Shown here: one piece after another, positions 6,398-12,532 of the stretch
How the letters are laid out: every line of letters starts with the position of its first letter
Position numbering within the stretch: position 1 is the stretch's first letter
Assembly: GCA_947585885.1 (NCBI GenBank)
Contig: CANPXI010000018.1
Location: 1-12,533 of the forward strand
Length of the DNA: 12,533 nucleotides
Source: an uncultured Bacilli bacterium
GTDB lineage: Bacteria > Bacillota_I > Bacilli_A > RF39 > UBA660
Reading direction: 5' to 3'
The notes under the pieces: model-generated
Told to the model about the DNA's origin: nothing
What the model saw: the letters and a program-made list of their open reading frames with translations, nothing else
Database searches by the model: none
Made by a program: the position numbers and the translations under genes

Positions 6398-6616
6398 ATG
6401 AAAAATAGTATCTTAACTCTTAGAGAAAAAGAGGTATTCTCCCTTTTAGTAAAAAACAAAACAACAAAAGAAATAGCATCTTCACTTAATATAAGTGAAA
6501 AAACAGTAAGAAATCATATATCAAATGCAATGCAAAAACTAGAAGTAACTTCCCGTACAGCCGCAGTAATTGAACTTATAAAACTAGGAGAAATATCTAT
6601 AAAAAATGACTACTAA
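6398..6616 (+). CDS. gerE: GerE, LuxR-type spore-coat transcription regulator
   Basis: 72 residues from ATG 6398. It is a stand-alone LuxR/GerE helix-turn-helix protein without a receiver domain, the same size as B. subtilis GerE (74 residues). The sequence KTTKEIASSLNISEKTVRNH, followed directly by ISNAMQKLEV, is nearly identical to the known GerE core, which makes GerE more likely than a generic LuxR regulator. In Bacillus GerE acts late in the mother cell with sigma-K to switch on coat genes. The ribosome site is weak (GGTGGTG close to the start), and a 6-codon frame (ATG 6381, stop TGA overlapping the gerE ATG) might couple translation. A sigma-K-like promoter lies upstream and a strong terminator follows. 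An in-frame TTG at 6386 is less likely. Confidence 0.9.
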   Translation: MKNSILTLREKEVFSLLVKNKTTKEIASSLNISEKTVRNHISNAMQKLEVTSRTAAVIELIKLGEISIKNDY

Positions 6617-6631
6617 AATAGTCATTTTTTT
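6603..6631 (+). terminator. Terminator of gerE
   Basis: Stem AAAATGACTA / TAGTCATTTT (6603-6612 with 6619-6628), loop CTAAAA, followed by further T. The gerE stop codon lies in the loop. Confidence 0.85.
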
Positions 6632-6670
6632 AATAATCTAATAATATATTTAAATAAGGGATGTGTGATT

Positions 6671-7609
6671 ATGTTAAAAAAAATAGGATTAAGAAAACTT
6701 GCTGTAACCACAAGTGCCTTATTAGTTGTTTTCATGATTTATTTATTTCCTTTAAGTGACAAAATAGATGCTAATAAAAGTGTAGAATATATTGATGAAA
6801 ATACACTAAAAACAGTTTACTTATTAGATGAAAATAACTATGTAAGCGAAGTAAATTTACCAGTAGAAGAAACAGAAATTGAAAAAATACTTAAAAAGAA
6901 ACTAGAACTAATTACTTATAACGAAAAAACAAAGGATAAAATACAAAAAGGTTTTAAACCGATAATACCAGAAGACACACAAATTTTAAGTTTAAAAGTA
7001 GATAATGATACATGTACAGTAGACTTTTCAAAAGAACTCTTAAACATAAGCCAAGTATTAGAAGAAAAACTAATAAGTAGCATAGTTTACACATTAACAA
7101 GTGAAAAAGAAGTATCAAAAGTAATAATAAAAGTAGAAGGTAAGACCTTAGAAAGACTTCCTAATTCAAATGAATTACTACCTAACGTACTTGATAGAAC
7201 ATACGGAATAAACAAAAACTATGACATAAATAGTTTATATAACCTAACCAAAACAACAATATATTATGTAGGTGAAAATGATGATTACACATACTATATT
7301 CCAGTGACAAAAATAACAAATAGTGATAAAGAAAAAATAACAGTAATAGTAAACGAACTAAAAAGTAGTGTTCTTTATCAAAGTAATTTAAGTAGTTATT
7401 TAAGTAGTAATGCAGAACTAAAAAAATACGAAATATTAGAAGATGCAGTAAGCCTAACATTTAATGATAAAATCTTCGAATCTATATATAACGAGAACAT
7501 TTTAGAAGAAGTTGTTTATACTATAGGTATGAGTATACTTGAAAACTATGATGTTGAAAAAGTAATGTTTTATGTAGATGATAAAGAAGTATTAACATTC
7601 GAGCAATAA
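6671..7609 (+). CDS. gerM: GerM-like protein with two GerMN domains
   Basis: 312 residues from ATG 6671, with AAGGGATGTG upstream. One N-terminal membrane segment (residues about 11-28) is followed by two tandem GerMN domains, about residues 45-150 and 185-300. Recognisable pieces are KTVYLLDENNY, a hydrophobic TVDFSKELL strand, SIVYTLTSEKEVSKVIIKVEG, and the interdomain NVLDRTYGINKNYD, then a second copy with TTIYYVGENDDYTYYIPVTK and VSLTFNDKIFESI. In B. subtilis GerM is an envelope protein that helps assemble the SpoIIIAH-SpoIIQ complex and is needed for sporulation and germination. Its presence here next to spoIIIAH fits that role. Unlike Bacillus GerM, no lipobox cysteine is visible, so the N-terminal segment would anchor it as a transmembrane helix. 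In Bacillus gerM and gerE are also close together. It is slightly shorter than the Bacillus protein. Confidence 0.8.
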   Translation: MLKKIGLRKLAVTTSALLVVFMIYLFPLSDKIDANKSVEYIDENTLKTVYLLDENNYVSEVNLPVEETEIEKILKKKLELITYNEKTKDKIQKGFKPIIPEDTQILSLKVDNDTCTVDFSKELLNISQVLEEKLISSIVYTLTSEKEVSKVIIKVEGKTLERLPNSNELLPNVLDRTYGINKNYDINSLYNLTKTTIYYVGENDDYTYYIPVTKITNSDKEKITVIVNELKSSVLYQSNLSSYLSSNAELKKYEILEDAVSLTFNDKIFESIYNENILEEVVYTIGMSILENYDVEKVMFYVDDKEVLTFEQ

Positions 7610-7647
7610 AAAAAACTCTTTTCAAGCAAAGAGTTTTTTATTTTTTT
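7610..7647. terminator. Bidirectional terminator between gerM and tRNA-Arg
   Basis: Perfect 12-bp stem AAAAAACTCTTT / AAAGAGTTTTTT (7610-7621 with 7628-7639), loop TCAAGC. It is followed by T on the plus strand and by a T run on the minus strand, so it can end both convergent transcripts. Confidence 0.85.
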
Positions 7648-7650
7648 AAG

Positions 7651-7727
<77 letters not shown>

Positions 7728-7748
7728 ATATGTCCATTTCGCTTATTA

Positions 7749-7777
7749 AGTATACTATAAAACTTGAAAATATTCAA
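7749..7777 (-). promoter_or_regulatory. Promoter of tRNA-Arg
   Basis: On the minus strand TTGAAT (7777-7772), a 17-base spacer and TATACT (7754-7749). It ends about 21 bases before the mature tRNA 5' end. A small palindrome (CTTGAA / TTCAAG, 7763-7778) overlaps the -35 box. Confidence 0.65.
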
Positions 7778-7804
7778 GTATTTTCTACAAAAAGGAGGAA
7801 ATAA

Positions 7805-9037
7805 GTGAAAGAAGAATTTTTATTTGTAATACTTGGAAGCGATGAAAATGCCTATGGTATATCTAGAAGCTATTATGAAAAATTTAATAAGAAACCATTA
7901 TTATTATGTTCAAGAATTCTTCCATCATGCACATATAGTAACATAACTGATATAAAATTAATAAAAGATTTTGATAATAAAGACATATGTATAGAAAACA
8001 TAATAAAAATAGGTTATGAACTTAAAAAGAAATACAAAAAACTAGTACTAGTACCTTGTTCAGACTCTTACATGGAAATATGTATAAAAAATAAAACCAA
8101 ATTAGAAAAAATATATGAAAACAGGTTTATTGACTACACCACATTAGAAAAATTTATAACAAAAGATAAATTCTATTCCCTATGTGAAAAATACAATCTA
8201 ACATACCCAAAAACAATAATTTGTAAATATAACGAAAGAAATAATATAATAGATAAAATACCATTTAATTACCCACTTGTACTAAAACCAAATAACTCAA
8301 ATTCTCTAGAATACCTAAAAGCAGACTTCAAAAACAAAAAGAAAGTATTCATAATAAACAAAAAAGAAGAACTAAAAGAAATAATAAAAAATATAAATGA
8401 ATCTAACTATAAAGATAACTTAATAATACAAGAATTTGTAAGCGGTGACGATACAAATAACGTAGTAGTAAACTGTTACAGTAATAGATTTGGTAAAGTA
8501 GTAATGATGTCTATAGGTAAAGCAGTATTAGAAGAATATGCACCAAAAACAATGGGTAACTATGCAGTAATAATATCAGTAGTAGGTTTTAATAAAATAC
8601 TAGAAAAAATAAAAATATTCTTAGAAAGCATAAACTATAAAGGATTTTCTAACTTTGATATAAAATACGATGTAGTAAAAAAAGAATACTTTGTATTTGA
8701 AATAAACTATAGACAAGGAAGAAGTTCATTTTTTACAGAATGTGCAGGAATAAGTTTAGCTAACCTTTTATATGAAGATCTAGTACTAAACACAGTTAAC
8801 ACAAAAGTAAAATACTTAGATAAAGAAATACTTTGGTTAAACGTACCAGAACTAGTAGCCAAAAAATACACAAAAAATAAGATAATAAAAAAGAAAATAA
8901 AACAGTTGATAAAAGAAAAAAAGAATTATCATACTTTAATATATGATAAAGATTTAAATCTAAAAAGAATATTTCTAATAATAAGACTATATTTATCAAA
9001 GATAAAACAATACAAAGATTACTTCATCAAGAAGTAA
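7805..9037 (+). CDS. ATP-grasp carboxylate-amine ligase, D-aspartate ligase-like
   Basis: 410 residues with a GTG start at 7805, chosen because AAAGGAGG (7791-7798) lies at ideal distance. The sequence follows the layout of the D-aspartate ligase of Enterococcus faecium (COG3919 ATP-grasp family): an N-terminal FVILGSDENAYGISRSYYE, a central VPCSDSYMEI and FIDYTTLEKFITKDKFYSLC, the nucleotide-binding YPLVLKPNNSNSLEYL (Lys161) and LIIQEFVSGDD, and the magnesium-binding FEINYRQGRSSFF (Glu299, Asn301). The known enzyme activates D-Asp and adds it to the lysine side chain of the peptidoglycan precursor, forming the cross-bridge; it works in the cytoplasm. Whether D-Asp is the substrate here cannot be told. 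The gene has its own terminator and is followed by the bacteriocin locus in the same direction. A role in wall-based self-protection is conceivable but only inferred. Confidence 0.75.
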   Translation: MKEEFLFVILGSDENAYGISRSYYEKFNKKPLLLCSRILPSCTYSNITDIKLIKDFDNKDICIENIIKIGYELKKKYKKLVLVPCSDSYMEICIKNKTKLEKIYENRFIDYTTLEKFITKDKFYSLCEKYNLTYPKTIICKYNERNNIIDKIPFNYPLVLKPNNSNSLEYLKADFKNKKKVFIINKKEELKEIIKNINESNYKDNLIIQEFVSGDDTNNVVVNCYSNRFGKVVMMSIGKAVLEEYAPKTMGNYAVIISVVGFNKILEKIKIFLESINYKGFSNFDIKYDVVKKEYFVFEINYRQGRSSFFTECAGISLANLLYEDLVLNTVNTKVKYLDKEILWLNVPELVAKKYTKNKIIKKKIKQLIKEKKNYHTLIYDKDLNLKRIFLIIRLYLSKIKQYKDYFIKK

Positions 9038-9043
9038 TCTTTT
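9014..9043 (+). terminator. Hairpin terminator of the ATP-grasp gene
   Basis: Perfect 11-bp stem AAAGATTACTT / AAGTAATCTTT (9014-9024 with 9032-9042), loop CATCAAG, spanning the stop codon. The T run after the stem is short (TTTTACA), so termination may be leaky. Confidence 0.6.
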
Positions 9044-9135
9044 ACATATATCTTACGTAAATAAAAGTGTCAAATAAAAAATAAAAAGCGTTTTTAAACA
9101 TTCTTGTCGTATAAAGTAATTAGAGGAGGAAAAAT

Positions 9136-11190
9136 ATGTTTAAAAAGTTTATAGTTTTGCAAGAAGATAAACATGACTGTGCAGCAGCATCACTACTATC
9201 TATAATAAAGTACTATAATGGTAATATGGATTTAGAAACCGTAAGAGAACTCATAAACACAACTAAAGACGGAACAAATGCATATGACCTAATAAACGGT
9301 GCTAGAGAAATTGGACTTGAAGGTAAGGGTAAAAAATTAGACTTCATAAACCTCACAAAAGAAACAAACTTACCACTAATCGCACACATAAAAAAAGATA
9401 ACATGTATCATTTTGTAGTAATATATAAAATAGATACAAAAAAAGGCAAGATTACAGTTATGGATCCAATAGTGGGAATAGTAACTAAAAGTTTTAAAGA
9501 ATTCAAAGACAACTACTTAGGTGTTGTAATAGAATTAAAAAAAGTAAAAGAACTCCCAAACATAAAACAAAATAACAAAATACTAAAAATAACTTTAAAA
9601 ACTTTACTAAAAAATAAAACTTTGCTAATAAAATTATCTTTACTAAGTTTATTTTCATTCGTATTTAGTTTAACTGATTACTTAATTATAAAAATATTAT
9701 TAGACAAGTTTGTTACGAATCATATTATCTACCTAAAATATATATTAATCTTTTTATCATTCATAGTTTTAAAAAACACCTTATACTTTCTTAGAAATCG
9801 GTTATCTATTAAAATAAATCATAAACTAGAAAACGAAATAAACAAAATAACTTTAAGTAACATATTTATTCTTCCTTATTGCTACTATAAAAATAAATCT
9901 ACTGGAGAAGTTATCTCAAGAATATATGACTTGCATACACTAAGTGATTTATTAGAAAATTTTTTGTTAAATACTTTTGTGAATATTTTATTAATTATTA
10001 TATCTTTTATAATAATGTTTAAAGTAAATAAATATCTAACTTTAATAAACATAATAATTATTCTTCTTTATTTAATAATAGTAAAAATATTTAGAAATAA
10101 CTTTAAAACAAAAATAAAAGAATTACAAGAAAAAAGAGGTTACTATAATCAAATACTTACAGAAAGCATTAATAACATTGAAAGCATAAATAACTTAAAC
10201 ATAAAAGAAATAGAAACGAGTAAATTAAATAACACATATCAATTACTAAATAATCTAGAGAAATCACTAAACAATACCTTTAATTTAGAACACTTGTTTA
10301 AAAATTTAGTAAGCGATATTGGAATGGTTGTATATTTAATAGTGGCATCCGTCTTAGTGTTACATAATAAACTTGCTTTAACAGAAGTAATAGTTTTATA
10401 TATGTTATCTAATTATTTTATAAGTATAATAAAATCACTTCTAGATAAAGACTTAGATATATATCTTACACTTCAAAATATATCTAGAGTAAATAGTTTA
10501 TTTACAAAAACAAAAAAAGAAACTAACTCCACAAAAACGATAAATGGAAGTATAGAAATAAATAATCTAAGTTATAGTTATGGGAGTGAAAAAGTCTTAA
10601 ATAACATAAATCTAACCATAAAAGAAAAAGACAAAATACTCTTAACAGGAAAAAGTGGAAGTGGTAAATCAACTCTTGTAAAAATAATATTAAAATACTT
10701 AACAAAATATAATGGTTTAATTAAAATAAATAACACTAATCTAAAAAACATAGATGATAAAACCATAATAAATTCAATGACTTATATAGGTCAAAATGAA
10801 CAGTTATTTACAGGACTATTAAAAGATAACATAATACTAAATAGAAAAATAACTGAGTATGAATATAACAAAATACTAAATATATGTTGCTTAAATGAAG
10901 TAATAGATAATAAATCATTTAAAGATGATACTTTAATAGAACAAGATGGATTTAATTTAAGTGGTGGCGAAAGACAAAGAATTATTCTTGCAAGAGGCTT
11001 ACTTAAACCTGCAAACTACATAATACTTGATGAAGCTTTAAGTGAAGTAGATATTATTTTAGAAAACAAAATAATAACAAACATACTAGAAAACTATAAA
11101 GACAAAACAATAATCTACATATCACATAAAGACGAAATAAAGAATAATTTTAATGTAATTTATAACGTTGAAAGGAGAAAATATGAGTAG
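9136..11190 (+). CDS. Bacteriocin-processing ABC transporter with peptidase C39 domain (PCAT)
   Basis: 684 residues; it cleaves double-glycine leaders in the cytoplasm and exports the mature peptides. The N-terminal peptidase C39 domain (about 1-135) has Gln9, catalytic Cys15 in QEDKHDCAAASL, His92 in YHFVVIY and Asp110 in VMDP. Six membrane segments span about 163-430. The nucleotide-binding domain (about 470-684) has Walker A TGKSGSGKST (around 505), Q-loop YIGQNEQLF, signature NLSGGERQR (around 608), Walker B YIILDEAL (around 628) and the switch histidine YISHK (around 661). All catalytic residues are present, so it should be active. The start ATG follows TTAGAGGAGGAAAAAT. The end overlaps the first bacteriocin gene by 8 bp, with the next ribosome site inside this gene, so translation is probably coupled. 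No clear sigma-A promoter is visible in 9044-9120. No HlyD-type partner gene is in the window. Confidence 0.95.
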   Translation: MFKKFIVLQEDKHDCAAASLLSIIKYYNGNMDLETVRELINTTKDGTNAYDLINGAREIGLEGKGKKLDFINLTKETNLPLIAHIKKDNMYHFVVIYKIDTKKGKITVMDPIVGIVTKSFKEFKDNYLGVVIELKKVKELPNIKQNNKILKITLKTLLKNKTLLIKLSLLSLFSFVFSLTDYLIIKILLDKFVTNHIIYLKYILIFLSFIVLKNTLYFLRNRLSIKINHKLENEINKITLSNIFILPYCYYKNKSTGEVISRIYDLHTLSDLLENFLLNTFVNILLIIISFIIMFKVNKYLTLINIIIILLYLIIVKIFRNNFKTKIKELQEKRGYYNQILTESINNIESINNLNIKEIETSKLNNTYQLLNNLEKSLNNTFNLEHLFKNLVSDIGMVVYLIVASVLVLHNKLALTEVIVLYMLSNYFISIIKSLLDKDLDIYLTLQNISRVNSLFTKTKKETNSTKTINGSIEINNLSYSYGSEKVLNNINLTIKEKDKILLTGKSGSGKSTLVKIILKYLTKYNGLIKINNTNLKNIDDKTIINSMTYIGQNEQLFTGLLKDNIILNRKITEYEYNKILNICCLNEVIDNKSFKDDTLIEQDGFNLSGGERQRIILARGLLKPANYIILDEALSEVDIILENKIITNILENYKDKTIIYISHKDEIKNNFNVIYNVERRKYE

Positions 11191-11314
11191 AGAAGAACTA
11201 ATAAATGTAGTAGGAGGCGCAAAATGGGGCTTCTGGACAATAATAGGTAGTGCAATAAGTTTTGTATTAGGATTTATTGAAGGAATAGTTAATCCTATAA
11301 AATGTGGAAGTTAG
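11183..11314 (+). CDS. Double-glycine leader bacteriocin peptide 1
   Basis: 43 residues. The ATG at 11183 overlaps the end of the transporter gene and follows AAAGGAG (11171-11177) by five bases. The leader MSREELINVVGG is canonical: Ser at -11, Glu -8, Leu -7, Val -4, Gly -2 and Gly -1. Cleavage by the PCAT protease would release a 31-residue core beginning AKWGFWTIIGS and ending NPIKCGS. The core is hydrophobic and close to neutral, with two Trp, a GxxxG motif (GFIEG, core positions 18-22) and one Cys near the end. This fits a membrane-inserting class II bacteriocin, probably one half of a two-peptide pair with the next gene. I do not recognise a named bacteriocin. A peptide pheromone is a less likely alternative. 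Confidence 0.88.
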   Translation: MSREELINVVGGAKWGFWTIIGSAISFVLGFIEGIVNPIKCGS

Positions 11315-11326
11315 AAAGGAGAAAAG

Positions 11327-11488
11327 ATGAAAACAAATGAACTAAAAGAAATATATGGAGGAGTAAGTTTTAGTGCATCACTCCTAAACTATCTAATAAA
11401 AGGAATAACATCTATATTTGAAATAGGAAGAAGAATAGGTTCAGCATTAGTAAGATATAAAACTAACACTCCATGTAGTGCAAAATAA
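11327..11488 (+). CDS. Double-glycine leader bacteriocin peptide 2
   Basis: 53 residues. The ATG at 11327 is twelve bases after the stop of peptide 1, with AAAGGAG (11315-11321) five bases upstream, the same arrangement as in peptide 1. The leader MKTNELKEIYGG is canonical: Glu -8, Leu -7, Ile -4, Gly -2 and Gly -1. The predicted 41-residue core starts VSFSASLLNYL and ends TPCSAK. It is cationic (three Arg and three Lys against one Glu), with a central GRRIG, which is a GxxxG motif, and one Cys near the C terminus. The different charge and the paired GxxxG motifs are typical of complementary peptides of class IIb bacteriocins. A strong terminator follows directly, closing the operon. Confidence 0.88.
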   Translation: MKTNELKEIYGGVSFSASLLNYLIKGITSIFEIGRRIGSALVRYKTNTPCSAK

Positions 11489-11489
11489 C

Positions 11490-11514
11490 AAAAGCCCACA
11501 AATGGGCTTTTTAT
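11490..11514 (+). terminator. Terminator of the bacteriocin operon
   Basis: Perfect 9-bp stem AAAAGCCCA / TGGGCTTTT (11490-11498 with 11503-11511), loop CAAA, then T-rich. It starts two bases after the peptide 2 stop codon and is the most GC-rich terminator of the window. Confidence 0.9.
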
Positions 11515-11528
11515 ATAGGAGGTTTAAA

Positions 11529-12350
11529 ATGGACAAAGATTTAAATGGACAAAATTTTGAAAGCATTAAACATATTGATGAAAGTGGTGTTGAATTTTGG
11601 TATGCAAGAGAATTATATATAATACTTCAATATAAAAGATGGGATAAATTTATTAATGTAATAGAAAACGCTAAGATAGCCTGTGAGAAAAGTAACAACT
11701 TAATAGATGATCATTTTTCCCAAGTGGGAAAAATGATAAAATTAGCTAAAGGTGCAAAAAGAACAATACTAGATTATAAATTGACGAGATATGCATGTTA
11801 CTTAATAATGCAAAATGCAGATCCTAATAAAGAATCAGTAGCATTAGGTCAGACCTACTTTGCAGTTCAAACTAGAAAAATGGAATTAACCGAAGAAGAA
11901 TATAATAATTTAACTGAAGATGAGAAAAGATTATATAGAAGAAAACAAACAAAAGATAGTAATAAAATGTTATATAAAATAGCAAAAGAAAAAGGTGTAA
12001 AAAACTTTGAAAGATTTACAAATGAAGGTTACAAAGGTTTATATAATGGTGAAACAGCAAATGATATTGCTAAAAGAAAAGGTTTAAGATATAGAGAAGA
12101 AATATTGGATAATATGGGTAGCATAGAATTAGGAGCTAATATTTTTAGAATAACACAAACAGAAGCTTTACTAGAAAAACAAAAACAAAAAAATGAAAAG
12201 AAAGCATCAAATACACATTACAAGGTAGGTTTAGCAGTAAGAGAAACTATAAAGAAAATAGGTGGAACTTTACCAGAGAATTTGCCAACTCCAAAGAAAT
12301 CAATTAAAGAATTAGAAAGAGAGAAATTAAAAATAGATAAAAATAAATAA
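11529..12350 (+). CDS. dinD: DNA damage-inducible protein D homologue
   Basis: 273 residues, essentially the length of E. coli DinD (274). The ATG 11529 is preceded by AGGAGG (11517-11522), and the in-frame extension upstream runs through the terminator, so it is rejected. Diagnostic stretches include IKHIDESGVEFWYARELY near the start, DYKLTRYACYLIMQNADPNK, GQTYFAVQTRKMEL, TEDEKRLYRRKQ, GYKGLYNGE, and the C-terminal KVGLAVRETIKKIGGTLPEN and PTPKKSIKELE. The N-terminal part resembles the Bro-N type DNA-associated domain. E. coli DinD is SOS-induced and can inhibit RecA filaments. No LexA-type operator (GAAC-N4-GTTC) is seen upstream here, and there are only 14 bases between the bacteriocin terminator and this start, so the gene either depends on read-through or has a promoter inside the peptide 2 gene. 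DinD genes are patchily distributed and often horizontally transferred. Confidence 0.92.
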   Translation: MDKDLNGQNFESIKHIDESGVEFWYARELYIILQYKRWDKFINVIENAKIACEKSNNLIDDHFSQVGKMIKLAKGAKRTILDYKLTRYACYLIMQNADPNKESVALGQTYFAVQTRKMELTEEEYNNLTEDEKRLYRRKQTKDSNKMLYKIAKEKGVKNFERFTNEGYKGLYNGETANDIAKRKGLRYREEILDNMGSIELGANIFRITQTEALLEKQKQKNEKKASNTHYKVGLAVRETIKKIGGTLPENLPTPKKSIKELEREKLKIDKNK

Positions 12351-12366
12351 AAAAAACATAAATAAA

Positions 12367-12395
12367 TTGTCAAAAAATGTAAGTAAAACTATAAA
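12367..12395 (+). promoter_or_regulatory. Upstream promoter of a tandem pair
   Basis: TTGTCA (12367-12372), a 17-base spacer and TATAAA (12390-12395). Each box is one base off consensus. It lies 37 bases upstream of a perfect promoter with the same spacing. Confidence 0.55.
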
Positions 12396-12403
12396 ATAAG
12401 TGA

Positions 12404-12432
12404 TTGACACTAACAAATAGATAAACTATAAT
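12404..12432 (+). promoter_or_regulatory. Perfect-consensus sigma-A promoter
   Basis: TTGACA (12404-12409), a 17-base spacer and TATAAT (12427-12432): both boxes and the spacing match consensus exactly, the strongest promoter of the window. Transcription should start near 12439, just before the ribosome site AAAGGAG. Confidence 0.88.
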
Positions 12433-12459
12433 TAAATTGTAAAAAATAAAAGGAGAAAC

Positions 12460-12532
12460 AAAACTATGAAGACAATAATCTCTTTCGAATTTTTGATACT
12501 CGGGGGGGTTAAAAACTAACTCTCATAGTTTT
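12460..12532 (+). repeat. Inverted repeat around the 17-codon ORF, terminator-like
   Basis: AAAACTATGA (12460-12469) is perfectly complementary to TCATAGTTTT (12523-12532), with 53 bases between. The left arm holds the ATG of the small ORF. The right arm ends in a T run at the window edge, so the structure could act as a terminator or mask the start codon. It could also be the end of a repeated element at which an assembly stopped. Confidence 0.55.
12466..12519 (+). CDS. 17-codon ORF, possible leader peptide
   Basis: The ORF encodes MKTIISFEFLILGGVKN and ends with TAA. It has a good ribosome site (AAAGGAG around 12449-12455) ten bases before ATG and sits behind the tandem promoters, so translation is plausible. 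It contains seven consecutive G (12502-12508). If one G were missing, the frame would run open to the end of the window. The start codon lies in the left arm of an inverted repeat whose right arm ends the window. A leader peptide in an attenuator, or the start of a longer frameshifted gene, are both possible. I do not recognise the peptide. Confidence 0.4.
   Translation: MKTIISFEFLILGGVKN

Noticed and set aside
7763..7778. Palindrome CTTGAA/TTCAAG as operator or T-box part
   Set aside because: It is short, overlaps the tRNA promoter -35 box by composition, and no T-box motif or antiterminator is nearby.
9052..9120. ECF-type or quorum-response promoter before the PCAT gene (TTAAAC and CGTATA; TTACGTAA palindrome)
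   Set aside because: The spacing between the two boxes is about half of what an ECF promoter needs, and no ComE-like direct repeat is present.
11478..11528. Upstream extension of dinD
   Set aside because: It would run through the bacteriocin terminator and adds residues not found in DinD; the ATG at 11529 has the proper ribosome site.
12466..12507. A third double-glycine leader (MKTIISFEFLILGG) at the window end
   Set aside because: Although it ends in GG with Ile at -4, the Leu -7 and Glu -8 of the other two leaders are absent, and only three residues follow before the stop in the given frame.
12500..12520. preQ1-I riboswitch, because of the TTAAAAACTAA tail
   Set aside because: The GGTTC / CCC hairpin that must precede the A-rich tail is not there; only the tail resembles it.
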